In this document: piece by piece, positions 1 to 7,515 of the stretch
Position numbering within the stretch: position 1 is the stretch's first letter
Layout: every line of letters starts with the position of its first letter
Assembly: GCA_017439405.1 (NCBI GenBank)
Contig: JAFSJF010000131.1
Span: 1-64,000, forward strand
Reading direction: 5' to 3'
From: Bacteroidales bacterium
GTDB taxonomy: Bacteria; Bacteroidota; Bacteroidia; Bacteroidales; F082
DNA: 64,000 nt
Position numbers and translations under genes: made by a program
The notes under the pieces: generated by a model
What the model saw: only the letters and a program-made list of their open reading frames with translations
The model's database searches: none
What the model was told of the DNA's origin: nothing

Positions 1-192
1 AGGGAAGTCGAAGTGTGGGGCGCCGACAAGATCGACTACGACGAAACCCGTCTCGGCTTGAGCGGTTCGCCCACCAAGGTGTTCCAGTCGTTCCCGAAGG
101 CCATGAAGGCCCCGGGCGAGGTCCACGAAGTGAGCGAGGAAGAAGCCGTCGAGCTGATTGTCAATAAACTGAAAGAAAAACACATCATCTAA
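1..192 (+). CDS. etfB: Electron transfer flavoprotein subunit beta, C-terminal part
   Basis: The frame is open from base 1 and ends with TAA at 190-192, giving the last 63 residues; the start lies outside the window. The tail contains the segment TRLGLSGSPTKV followed by an acidic helix ending in NKLKEKHII, as in the C-terminus of EtfB. It lies 11 nt before etfA in the usual etfB-etfA order. The EtfAB dimer binds FAD and AMP or FAD and passes electrons from acyl-CoA dehydrogenases to other carriers in the cytoplasm. The call rests mainly on the neighbour and on the short C-terminal match. Confidence 0.85.
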   Translation, partial: REVEVWGADKIDYDETRLGLSGSPTKVFQSFPKAMKAPGEVHEVSEEEAVELIVNKLKEKHII

Positions 193-203
193 AAGTCACA
201 GCC

Positions 204-1226
204 ATGGAATTGAAAGATTATAAGAACGTATTCGTTTTCGCAGAACAACGTGAAGGTGTCATCCAATCCGTTGCATTCGAACTTTTAGGTAAGGCCCGCG
301 ACCTCGCCGACACCCTCGGTGAGAAGGTCGTGGCCATGCTGCTCGGCTGTGGCATCAAGGACCAGGCCCAGAAGCTGATTGAATTCGGTGCCGATGAAGT
401 CATCGTGGCCGACTGCCCCGAACTGAAGGACTATCTGAGTGAGCAATACACTCAGGTCGTCGACCAAATCGTGAAGGAACGCTGCCCCAACATCGTGCTG
501 TATGGTGCCACCACCATCGGTCGCGACATGGCGCCGCGCATCGCCGCCCGCCTGAAGACCGGTCTGACGGCAGACTGCACCAAGCTCGAAGTCGTCAGCG
601 ACGAGAAGAGCAATGGCGAGCCGCAGTTCCGCATGACTCGTCCCGCTTTCGGTGGTAACCTGATGGCTACCATCATTTGCCCGAACACCCGTCCGCAGAT
701 GTCGACGGTGCGTCCCGGCGTGATGCAGAAGCGTCAGCGCGAGGAAGGCCGTCAAGGCGTTGTCACGATGTTCGTCCCGAAATTTGACACGAGCAAGTTC
801 CACGTGAAGCTCGTCGAGACCATCAAGGAAGACAAGGCTGTCGTCGACATCGCCGATGCCAAGATTTTGGTTTCTGGTGGTCGTGGCGTGCAGAACAAGG
901 AAGGCTTCGACAAGCTGCAGGCTTTGGCCGACGTCATCGGTGGCGTGGTCTCGTCGAGCCGTGCCATGGTCGACAACGGCGTGATGCCTCACGACCGTCA
1001 GGTGGGTCAGACGGGTAAGACCGTCCGCCCGAACCTCTACATGGCTTGCGGTATCAGCGGTGCCATCCAGCACCTTGCCGGTATGGAAGAGTCCGACTTC
1101 ATCATCGCCATCAACAAGGACAAGTTTGCGCCCATCTTCAGCGTCGCCGACCTCGGCATCGTTGGCGACCTGCACAAGATCGTCCCCATGCTGACGGAGA
1201 GACTGAAGAAGGAGATGGAGAAGTAA
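204..1226 (+). CDS. etfA: Electron transfer flavoprotein subunit alpha
   Basis: The 340-residue product has the length and layout of EtfA. An N-terminal domain (about residues 1-190) precedes the FAD-binding C-terminal domain, whose signatures are visible: LVSGGRGVQNKEGF, the SSRAMVDNGVMPHDRQVGQTGKTVRP segment (shown here as two adjoining motifs, SSRAMVDNG and QVGQTGKTVRP), then YMACGISGAIQHLAGM, and a final DLGIVGDLHKIVP. It forms the FAD-carrying half of the EtfAB electron carrier used with acyl-CoA dehydrogenases. It sits 11 nt after etfB and is clearly co-transcribed with it. A strong hairpin-plus-T-run ends the unit at 1249-1283. No acyl-CoA dehydrogenase follows; an AT-rich insert does. 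Confidence 0.96.
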   Translation: MELKDYKNVFVFAEQREGVIQSVAFELLGKARDLADTLGEKVVAMLLGCGIKDQAQKLIEFGADEVIVADCPELKDYLSEQYTQVVDQIVKERCPNIVLYGATTIGRDMAPRIAARLKTGLTADCTKLEVVSDEKSNGEPQFRMTRPAFGGNLMATIICPNTRPQMSTVRPGVMQKRQREEGRQGVVTMFVPKFDTSKFHVKLVETIKEDKAVVDIADAKILVSGGRGVQNKEGFDKLQALADVIGGVVSSSRAMVDNGVMPHDRQVGQTGKTVRPNLYMACGISGAIQHLAGMEESDFIIAINKDKFAPIFSVADLGIVGDLHKIVPMLTERLKKEMEK

Positions 1227-1248
1227 TCTGATTCTTAATCGATTGTTT

Positions 1249-1283
1249 GTAGAGACGTAGCGCGCTACGTCTCTACTTTTTTT
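1249..1283. terminator. Perfect 28-nt palindrome with T-run after etfA
   Basis: The left arm GTAGAGACGTAGCG (1249-1262) and right arm CGCTACGTCTCTAC (1263-1276) are exact reverse complements with no spacer, followed by seven T (1277-1283). It should terminate etfBA transcription. The stop codon of the converging CoiA-like gene (1265-1267) lies inside the right arm. The outer arms GTAGAGACG/CGTCTCTAC and the 28-nt length recur at 15865-15892 and 16100-16127, so this may be a dispersed element that also serves as a terminator. Confidence 0.8.
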
Positions 1284-2323
1284 GGTTTGAAACTACAAAA
1301 TACATACCATTGGCCGTTGTATTCAAATTGTTTTTTGAAATGTTGACATTGTCGATGTTCATTCATACAGTCTAAATAATCTAAACACTCATCAAATAGG
1401 TTTTTGAAAAAACCATACGTTGATTTACATCTTATTTTGTGTTCTATATTAGTGTATTTCTCATCTTTTGGATATATCCAATTGTATCTATCATTGTACC
1501 ATACATAAGGTTTATTCCTTTTAGTGTATTGTATTACTATGTGTGTATTAACAATCTCTTGAGGTGACAATTTTGCAATAGGTATAGCCCAAGCATGAAT
1601 CCGATTTATATATGAATTGATAAAATCATAGTATTCTTTTTGAATCATTCCAGAATATGCCATACAAGTCTCACATTTTTCAGCATGTATTGCTCGTGTA
1701 TCTGGATGTAAATTTCGGTATTTTATAATTTTTGCTTTTTGCCGTTCAGAATATAACCAATCTCCATGTGGATAGTTTATCCATTCTCTTGATTCTGTGC
1801 TATTTAATATAAATTCTATAAGTAGTTCTTTGTCAAGAGGAAAATCTCTTGGAATTCTTATCTCAATGCAATTAATATTTCCTTCCTTGATTTTGCTTTT
1901 CTTGACATCATCTATCTGATGTGTGACAAAAATCTCAATATGCAAGCGTAATCCTTCTTTTGTTATTCCGACACAATCTGGTTGAAGATCTGAACAATCA
2001 TTTCTCTCTTCAACTTCAACTTCTTCAAATACTATTTGTTGAGGTTCAAGATTTCCATAATTTGGCAACATAATAGACTTCTCTGTTTTAATAATCTCTT
2101 TTGATAATAGATGGAGCGTTGTTTCATAATAGCCAGAACAATCACACCCACTACTATGGGCAAAATGATTTTTTCTATATTTACCTTTATTTCTTGCAAT
2201 TAAAGGTTCTTTGCAACAAGGGCAAATGCATTCACAAGCAAGACCATTGGGAACATCTTCGATAAAAGCCAAAGCGCCTTGCTTGTTTATTGCAAAAGTC
2301 AATAATTTATGATGAGTATCCAT
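1265..2323 (-). CDS. CoiA-like protein with Zn-binding motif and putative PD-(D/E)XK nuclease core
   Basis: The product is 352 residues if it starts at 2323. An upstream ATG at 2377 would overlap the preceding gene by 47 nt, so the start 7 nt after that gene's stop is preferred. The N-terminus has a cysteine cluster (CECICPCC, then KGKYRKNHFAH) like the zinc-finger N-terminus of the competence protein CoiA family. It is followed by a likely nuclease core: an acidic residue in LQPDCVGITKEG and the strand LHIEIFVTHQ, resembling the PD...(D/E)xK fold. The C-terminal half is rich in Tyr, Trp and Cys and I do not recognise it. It is the last gene of a three-gene AT-rich operon. CoiA proper acts in DNA uptake in Gram-positive bacteria, and that role should not be assumed here. 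Confidence 0.6.
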   Translation of the reverse strand: MDTHHKLLTFAINKQGALAFIEDVPNGLACECICPCCKEPLIARNKGKYRKNHFAHSSGCDCSGYYETTLHLLSKEIIKTEKSIMLPNYGNLEPQQIVFEEVEVEERNDCSDLQPDCVGITKEGLRLHIEIFVTHQIDDVKKSKIKEGNINCIEIRIPRDFPLDKELLIEFILNSTESREWINYPHGDWLYSERQKAKIIKYRNLHPDTRAIHAEKCETCMAYSGMIQKEYYDFINSYINRIHAWAIPIAKLSPQEIVNTHIVIQYTKRNKPYVWYNDRYNWIYPKDEKYTNIEHKIRCKSTYGFFKNLFDECLDYLDCMNEHRQCQHFKKQFEYNGQWYVFCSFKPKKVET

Positions 2324-2330
2324 GTGAAAA

Positions 2331-3080
2331 CTATTGTAATGTATATGAGATAATTCCATCTTTGGCTTCTTTTTCAAACTCTTTCATGGATTGAAGCCAG
2401 TTCTTCCAATGCTCTTTTTCTATAGCGTCTCTTTGAATTTCGCTCATACTAGATTCTGCTACGAAAGTAGTAAACACTGTAACTATAGCATCAATTCTAT
2501 TTTCATCATCGCTGTTTTCTACACCACTCATTGTAAAGCAAAAGCCATCCCTAACGCGAAAGCCATAATTTGCTTTGTCGTCATAATTACCAATATTATT
2601 GTTGATTTTTTCATTTATTCCGATAGGTATAAAATCTTGATTCCTTGAAAAGAATCTGCAAATCACATCATTAGACAAAAGAGATTCATCTTTCAATAAT
2701 CTTTCTTTGTATCTTTGAAAGAAATGGCTTGTAAATGCTCGTATTTCTCTTACTGCTTCCATGGAATGGTTTTGAGTTTGTTTGATAATAGAAGCACCCC
2801 AATGGATTGCAAACCTTTTGTTATTGACAAAATACACAAAGAAAGAATCGCACAATGGTTTTTCTACTTGCATGGCATTTTCTGCATAGTAAAACACAAT
2901 GTATTGGTTGCCTGTAGAAGGAATGGATATATCATACCATTGCCATGCAGGGAATCTTCTTTTTTTCTTAAACTCCTTGATGGCTTTTTGTAAATAGTAT
3001 TCTTTTCTGTATTCGACCTTATCCTTGTCTTTTGCCAAGTCATCATACATTTCCTTATAAGTCATAGAAGGTACAATCAT
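2331..3080 (-). CDS. Protein of unknown function, middle gene of AT-rich operon
   Basis: This 249-residue, highly charged soluble protein has no signal peptide or membrane segment. Visible features are a lysine-rich N-terminal helix (residues 15-42), a central motif FTSHFFQRYKER that looks like a conserved His/Arg patch, and a Glu/Lys-rich C-terminal helix. I do not recognise the family. Its start is 2 nt after the stop of the XRE regulator gene and its stop is 7 nt before the CoiA-like gene, so the three form one transcript. Base composition is much more AT-rich than the flanking etfA and thrE regions, which suggests acquisition by transfer. Confidence 0.65.
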   Translation of the reverse strand: MIVPSMTYKEMYDDLAKDKDKVEYRKEYYLQKAIKEFKKKRRFPAWQWYDISIPSTGNQYIVFYYAENAMQVEKPLCDSFFVYFVNNKRFAIHWGASIIKQTQNHSMEAVREIRAFTSHFFQRYKERLLKDESLLSNDVICRFFSRNQDFIPIGINEKINNNIGNYDDKANYGFRVRDGFCFTMSGVENSDDENRIDAIVTVFTTFVAESSMSEIQRDAIEKEHWKNWLQSMKEFEKEAKDGIISYTLQ

Positions 3081-3082
3081 CT

Positions 3083-3601
3083 TTAATCAGTATTTGAATC
3101 ATTTATAATCGGTTGCTTATCAATAGGAACAAAGTCCAATTTCATATTCAGTACACTCGCAATCTTATTAAGAATGTCAATCCCAACAGAGAAGTGCCCT
3201 TTTTCAATGCGACTTAAGTTTCCTGGGTCAATTCCAACTTTTTGAGCCAATTCTTTGGCATCCATTTTTCTTTCTTTCCGCAATTTCACTATTCGATTGC
3301 CAATCCGAGCACGTTCTTTGTCTTTGTCCATCATAACCCACATGAAGGGATAAAGTCTCCATCTATACATTTCGGCTAATATTGGGCCCCAAATTGTCTT
3401 TTCATTACCATCATAATACTTATCAAATATCAATGAAACGCATTTAGTATAAAAATGATCACATTGTTGCTCAATTTGATAGTTGGTGTTGTCCGTATAT
3501 CCTATTAAATACACATCGCCATTGCTTGTTTCTACTCGTACTCGCAAAGGGTCAAGAAATTCTACTTTTGTTTCCGTATTTACTATTTTCTGTGATAGCA
3601 T
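3083..3601 (-). CDS. XRE-family regulator with unusual N-terminal domain
   Basis: The 172-residue product ends in a lambda-repressor-like helix-turn-helix (about residues 100-160): RIVKLRKERKMDAKELAQKV, then GIDPGNLSRIEKG and ILNKIASVLNMKLDFV. The first 90 residues form a separate, unrecognised domain containing EFLDPLRVRVETSNGDVY. The longer frame from 3637 is unlikely because the -7 element TATTTTTG sits at 3606-3613, only 4 nt before the ATG at 3601 and inside that longer frame. It is the first gene of the minus-strand operon and probably controls it. It could be the antitoxin-like partner of the next gene, but nothing proves this. Confidence 0.8.
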   Translation of the reverse strand: MLSQKIVNTETKVEFLDPLRVRVETSNGDVYLIGYTDNTNYQIEQQCDHFYTKCVSLIFDKYYDGNEKTIWGPILAEMYRWRLYPFMWVMMDKDKERARIGNRIVKLRKERKMDAKELAQKVGIDPGNLSRIEKGHFSVGIDILNKIASVLNMKLDFVPIDKQPIINDSNTD

Positions 3602-3605
3602 GCCG

Positions 3606-3613
3606 CAAAAATA
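3606..3613 (-). promoter_or_regulatory. -7 element TATTTTTG of the XRE operon, nearly leaderless
   Basis: Read on the minus strand this is TATTTTTG, matching the Bacteroidota consensus TAnnTTTG, and a TTG lies about 21 nt further upstream. Only 4 nt separate the box from the ATG at 3601, so the mRNA would begin at or very close to the start codon. Confidence 0.55.
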
Positions 3614-3765
3614 GAAAATAATTGTAATATATAACAATTTTATATTATAAAAAATAACAATTTTACATTTTAACTATATTTGTTCGAAATCGCATAACCT
3701 CAATTATTGTCGAATGAAAAAATGTTTGTATTATTGCAATGTTATAAACCATAAAATATCATACT

Positions 3766-4191
3766 ATGAGAAAACTAATAAGTATTGCAGGTTGCTTATT
3801 GTTCGTTGTTTTTGCAACATCATGCAGTAAAATGGATAATGCCGAAGAATTTGTCGGCACTTATAATGTCAGTACTGTCGAACATGTTACATGGGGCAAC
3901 GACTCAGGATCATTAACTGATACTGGCGTTTTAACCATTACTAAAGTGTCTAAAAATCGAGTTAAAACATCAGGGTATTTTTCTACGGAAGGAGAAATTA
4001 ACGGAAACAATGTGTACTTTGAATCCATGTCTGCATCTGATTCATATGGTCATACAACCACTGTCTTTGGTACAGGCACTTTGAATGGAAACGTCCTTTC
4101 TTTCACGTGTACTTCATCTGGGCAGTTGGCATACAACGGGGTAATGTATCCATATTATTCCATGGCCCAAATGACTTGCATAAGGCAGTAA
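3766..4191 (+). CDS. Small predicted lipoprotein, possibly lipocalin-like
   Basis: The 141-residue product has a lipoprotein signal peptide: MRKLISIAGCLLFVVF followed by the lipobox ATSC, with the lipidated Cys at residue 20. The mature part is short and rich in Thr, Ser and Gly, with alternating polar strands (VGTYNVSTVEHVTW, VLTITKVSKNRVKTSGYF, GTGTLNGNVLSFTC). This suggests a small beta-barrel or lipocalin-like fold, which is inference. It is transcribed divergently from the XRE operon across a 164-nt AT-rich gap and shares its low GC. No function can be named. Confidence 0.65.
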   Translation: MRKLISIAGCLLFVVFATSCSKMDNAEEFVGTYNVSTVEHVTWGNDSGSLTDTGVLTITKVSKNRVKTSGYFSTEGEINGNNVYFESMSASDSYGHTTTVFGTGTLNGNVLSFTCTSSGQLAYNGVMYPYYSMAQMTCIRQ

Positions 4192-4212
4192 TATTAAGTC
4201 AAATGCAGAGCT

Positions 4213-5205
4213 ATGTCCGACAAACAAAACAATATCATCCTCTACAACGACTCTGAAGGCAAAGTGAACGTAAACGTCCGCTTCGCTGACGAAGACGTTT
4301 GGCTGACACAAGCTCAACTTGTTGAGATATACCAAACGAGCAAATCCAATGTAAGTGAGCATCTTAAGCATATTTTTGCTGACGGAGAGCTTCAGAAAGA
4401 ACTGGTTGTTCGGAATTTCCGAACAACCACTCAACATGGTGCTATCGAAGGCAAAACGCAAACCCATGAGGTGACTTTTTATAACTTGGATGTCATTATC
4501 GCCCTCGGCTACCGCGTCCAGTCACCAGTGGCTGTGCGTTTCCGTCGTTGGGCCACGCAACGCCTGCACGAATACATCCAAAAAGGCTTTGCCTTGGATG
4601 ACGAGCGGCTGAAACAAGGTGGCAACCGCTATTTCAGGGAGCTGCTTCAGCGCATTCGCGACATTCGCTCGTCAGAGCGAAATTTCTATCAGCAAGTTAC
4701 AGATATTTATGCAACAGCTGTCGATTACGACCCACGAAGCGAAATGACCAGAATGTTCTTCGCTACCGTACAGAACAAACTCCATTATGCAGTGCATGAG
4801 CAAACTGCCGCTGAGGTGATTTACAATCGTGTGGACAACGAAAAGCCTTTTGTCGGAATGACCAACTTCAAAGGCAATTATGTCACCAAGGACGATGTGA
4901 AGATTGCCAAGAACTATCTTTCAGAATTAGAGTTGCAACGCCTTAACTTGCTGGTTTCCGGTTTTTTGGATTTTGCCGAATTCCAGGCTCTTGAAATGAA
5001 ACCCATGACCATGCAGGATTGGATAGAATCACTTGACAACCAAATCCTTGCCAATAGAAGAAAAGTTTTGGAAGGGAAGGGGAGTGTCTCTCACGAAGAA
5101 GCCATAAAAAAGGCAGAGCAAGAGTTTGAAATCTATCGCAAGCGCGAAATGGAACTTCTTGAAAGTGACTTTGACCGTGCCATCAAACAACTCCCTAAAC
5201 AATGA
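4213..5205 (+). CDS. rhuM: RhuM-family virulence-associated protein
   Basis: The 330-residue protein belongs to the RhuM family named after a Salmonella pathogenicity-island gene. Visible hallmarks are the N-terminal DNA-binding-like segment (VWLTQAQLVEIYQTSKSNVSEHLKHIF), the following THEVTFYNLDVIIALGYRVQS, and RFRRWATQRLHEYIQKGFALDDERLKQ. A C-terminal Fic-like helical region contains FATVQNKLHYAVHEQTAAEVI; the full HPFxxGNGR Fic motif is absent. The molecular activity of the family is not established, although its members are frequent in genomic islands. It ends in an ATGA overlap with the downstream exporter gene. GC is intermediate between the AT-rich insert and the core. Confidence 0.85.
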   Translation: MSDKQNNIILYNDSEGKVNVNVRFADEDVWLTQAQLVEIYQTSKSNVSEHLKHIFADGELQKELVVRNFRTTTQHGAIEGKTQTHEVTFYNLDVIIALGYRVQSPVAVRFRRWATQRLHEYIQKGFALDDERLKQGGNRYFRELLQRIRDIRSSERNFYQQVTDIYATAVDYDPRSEMTRMFFATVQNKLHYAVHEQTAAEVIYNRVDNEKPFVGMTNFKGNYVTKDDVKIAKNYLSELELQRLNLLVSGFLDFAEFQALEMKPMTMQDWIESLDNQILANRRKVLEGKGSVSHEEAIKKAEQEFEIYRKREMELLESDFDRAIKQLPKQ

Positions 5206-6452
5206 CCAACACCCCCAAAATATTAGACCTCACCTACGAAGCCGGTGCCATTCTCCTCGAAAATGGCGCCGAGATTTCGCGCGTGGAGGAGACCATGCGC
5301 CGCATTGCTGACCATTATGGCGTGGAGGACGAGAGTTTCTTCGTGCTCAGCAACGGCATCATGATGACCGGCAAAGGCTTTGCCCGCACCAAGTTTATCC
5401 CCATCAAAGGGGCGAGCCTCGACAAGGTGGTGGCCGTCAACCAACTCTCGCGCGAAGTGGCCGAAGGCAAATGGACGCTCGAAGAAGTAGGGGAGAAGCT
5501 CAAGGAAATCCGTGCCATGAAACCCAAACGGGCCTGGGAACAGATTTTGGCCTCGGCGGTGGGCAGTGCGGCGTTCTGCATCCTCTTTGGTGGTGGCTTC
5601 GCCGACTGTTTGGCCTCGTTTGTCGCAGGGCTTCTGTTGTGGAGTTTCATGCTCTTTGTAGGCTCGCGGCATTTGTCGCGTATCGTCAGCACGGTTACAG
5701 GAGGCCTGCTTTCGCCGTTGGTTTGCTTTGGCTTGTATCGCCTCGGCCTCGGCTGCCATCTGAGCAACATGATCATCGGGGCCATCATCCCGCTGATTCC
5801 TGGAATCGCTTTCACCAATGGCATTCGCGACATGGCCAATGAGGACTTCATCGCAGGCACCACTCGACTATTGGATGCCATGCTGTCCTTCTTCTGCATT
5901 GCCCTCGGCGTGGCCTTGGCCTTCATGCTCGACGGAAACGTGTTCGGTCAAATCCTGGAATTGGACGAACTTGTTGCCGACCCGCAAACATCAGGCTTTG
6001 TCGTACAGCTCGTTGCCGCCTATTTGGGCACGATGTCGTTTGCCGTATTGTTTGGCGTGCCTCGTCGTTATTATATCGATGCTGGCATTTGCGGCACGTT
6101 GGGTTGGCTGCTCTATCTCATTTTGACCCGTTATTCGGCCTTCTCGCCAGTCGAAACGATGTTTACCGCCACAGCATTGGTCACCATGGTGGCTTTGTCG
6201 CAATCAACGGCACGAAAGTGTCCCATCACGGTGTTTCTCATCTGCGGCATCTTCCCGTTGGTGCCTGGCGCGGGCATTTTCTGGACAAGTTACAATATCG
6301 TCGCCAACCAACTTTCCGATGCACTTCAAACGGGTTTCAGTGCCCTGAAAGCCACCGTAGCCATCGCTTTCGGCATCCTCGCCGTGATGGAAATCAACGG
6401 GAAGGGTAGGATAGGGAGGTGGATAAAAAAGAAAAAAGCCCCTCGTTTTTGA
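5202..6452 (+). CDS. Threonine/serine exporter family protein (ThrE type)
   Basis: The 416-residue protein combines both halves of the ThrE family. The N-terminal cytoplasmic/DUF1212-like part (AGAILLENGAEISRVEETMRRI, here spanning residues 11-32, then FVLSNGIMM) is followed by roughly ten membrane segments, including the glycine-rich IIGAIIPLIPGIAFTNGIRD and a second copy-like ICGIFPLVPGAGIFWTSYNI. Such proteins export small neutral amino acids. The ATG overlaps the rhuM stop (ATGA at 5202-5205), implying translational coupling. It converges on the sigma factor gene with a shared terminator. Confidence 0.88.
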   Translation: MTNTPKILDLTYEAGAILLENGAEISRVEETMRRIADHYGVEDESFFVLSNGIMMTGKGFARTKFIPIKGASLDKVVAVNQLSREVAEGKWTLEEVGEKLKEIRAMKPKRAWEQILASAVGSAAFCILFGGGFADCLASFVAGLLLWSFMLFVGSRHLSRIVSTVTGGLLSPLVCFGLYRLGLGCHLSNMIIGAIIPLIPGIAFTNGIRDMANEDFIAGTTRLLDAMLSFFCIALGVALAFMLDGNVFGQILELDELVADPQTSGFVVQLVAAYLGTMSFAVLFGVPRRYYIDAGICGTLGWLLYLILTRYSAFSPVETMFTATALVTMVALSQSTARKCPITVFLICGIFPLVPGAGIFWTSYNIVANQLSDALQTGFSALKATVAIAFGILAVMEINGKGRIGRWIKKKKAPRF

Positions 6453-6463
6453 AAGGCTTTTTT
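6432..6463. terminator. Bidirectional terminator between thrE-like gene and sigma factor gene
   Basis: A perfect 9-bp stem AAAAAAGCC (6432-6440) and GGCTTTTTT (6455-6463) encloses a 14-nt loop. The A/T flanks supply a U-run in both directions. It overlaps the last codons of the exporter gene and lies 4 nt from the sigma factor stop. Confidence 0.8.
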
Positions 6464-6467
6464 GCTT

Positions 6468-7331
6468 TTAACCGAGATAACTCTTTAGGATCTTGCTTCG
6501 GCTGGTGTGTTTCAACCGGCGTATGGCCTTTTCCTTGATCTGGCGTACGCGTTCGCGTGTCAGGTCGAATTTCTCGCCAATCTCTTCCAGCGTCATCGGG
6601 TGGCTGCCGTTCAGCCCGAAGTACAGGCGGACGACATCCTGCTCCCGTTGCGTCAGGGTGGAGATGGCACGGTCAATTTCCTTGCGCAACGACTCATACA
6701 GAAGCTCGGTCTCGGGTGTCGGGGCTTCCTCGCTCTTCAGAACGTCGTACATGGTGTTGTCCTCGTCTTGGATGAGCGGCGCGTCCATGCTGATGTGGCG
6801 TCCGGCGTTCTTCATCGACTCCTTCACTTCCTGTTCCGTGATTTCCAGCACTTCGGCAATCTCCTCTGCATTGGGTTCTCGCTCAAATTCTTGCTCTAAC
6901 TTGGCGTAAGTCTTGTTGATTTTGTTGATGGAACCGATTTTGTTCAGTGGGAGACGGACAATGCGCGATTGTTCGGCCAAAGCCTGCAGGATGGATTGGC
7001 GAATCCACCACACGGCGTAGGAAATGAACTTGAAGCCTCGGGTTTCGTCGAAGCGTTGTGCGGCTTTTATCAGTCCCAAGTTGCCTTCGTTGATTAAGTC
7101 GGGAAGACTAAGGCCTTGGTTCTGATACTGTTTTGCTACGGAGACTACAAAGCGCAAGTTGGCCTTGGTGAGTTTCTCCAACGCGATCTTGTCACCTTGC
7201 TTGATACGCTGCGCCAACTCGACTTCTTCTTCAGCCGAAATCAGCTCAACCTTGCCAATCTCTTGCAGGTACTTGTCGAGAGACGCGGTCTCGCGGTTCG
7301 TTACCTGCTTCGTAATCTTTAACTGCCTCAT
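6468..7331 (-). CDS. rpoD: Primary RNA polymerase sigma factor (sigma-70/SigA)
   Basis: The 287-residue protein carries sigma regions 1.2 ([20 protein letters not shown]), 2 ([20 protein letters not shown], then [18 protein letters not shown] and [13 protein letters not shown]), 3 and 4 ([12 protein letters not shown], then [20 protein letters not shown]). It lacks the long region 1.1 and non-conserved insert of proteobacterial RpoD, as is typical for the compact Bacteroidota primary sigma, which recognises TTTG/TAnnTTTG promoters like those seen across this window. It is a single-gene unit that converges with the ThrE-like gene. Confidence 0.95.
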   Translation of the reverse strand: MRQLKITKQVTNRETASLDKYLQEIGKVELISAEEEVELAQRIKQGDKIALEKLTKANLRFVVSVAKQYQNQGLSLPDLINEGNLGLIKAAQRFDETRGFKFISYAVWWIRQSILQALAEQSRIVRLPLNKIGSINKINKTYAKLEQEFEREPNAEEIAEVLEITEQEVKESMKNAGRHISMDAPLIQDEDNTMYDVLKSEEAPTPETELLYESLRKEIDRAISTLTQREQDVVRLYFGLNGSHPMTLEEIGEKFDLTRERVRQIKEKAIRRLKHTSRSKILKSYLG

Positions 7332-7377
7332 TTACCGTTAGTTTAGTTCAATATAATGTTTCTTTTTCTCAGAGTTC

Positions 7378-7503
7378 GAGCGGATTGGCAATCCGCTCGC
7401 GTTGAGTTGGGGATTTGAAGTCCCCTTTTCGCTGCTGGCGGATCACAAATCCACCAGAACCGTTGATATAAAAGCTGGCGGATTCGGGAACCCGCCAGGA
7501 TCC
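7378..7503. repeat. Cluster of REP-like palindromes between sigma factor gene and pnp
   Basis: Four short palindromes follow one another. The first is a perfect 9-bp stem GAGCGGATT/AATCCGCTC with a GGC loop (7378-7398). The second is GGGGA...TCCCC around 7409-7425. The third is CTGGCGGAT...ATCCACCAG with one mismatch, near 7435-7460. The fourth is CTGGCGG...CCGCCAG near 7470-7500. All share a GGATT/AATCC or GGCGG core, like dispersed REP elements. They fill the 184-nt gap between the sigma factor start and the pnp stop and could form the pnp 3' end. Confidence 0.65.
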
Positions 7504-7515
7504 TTATCAAATCGA

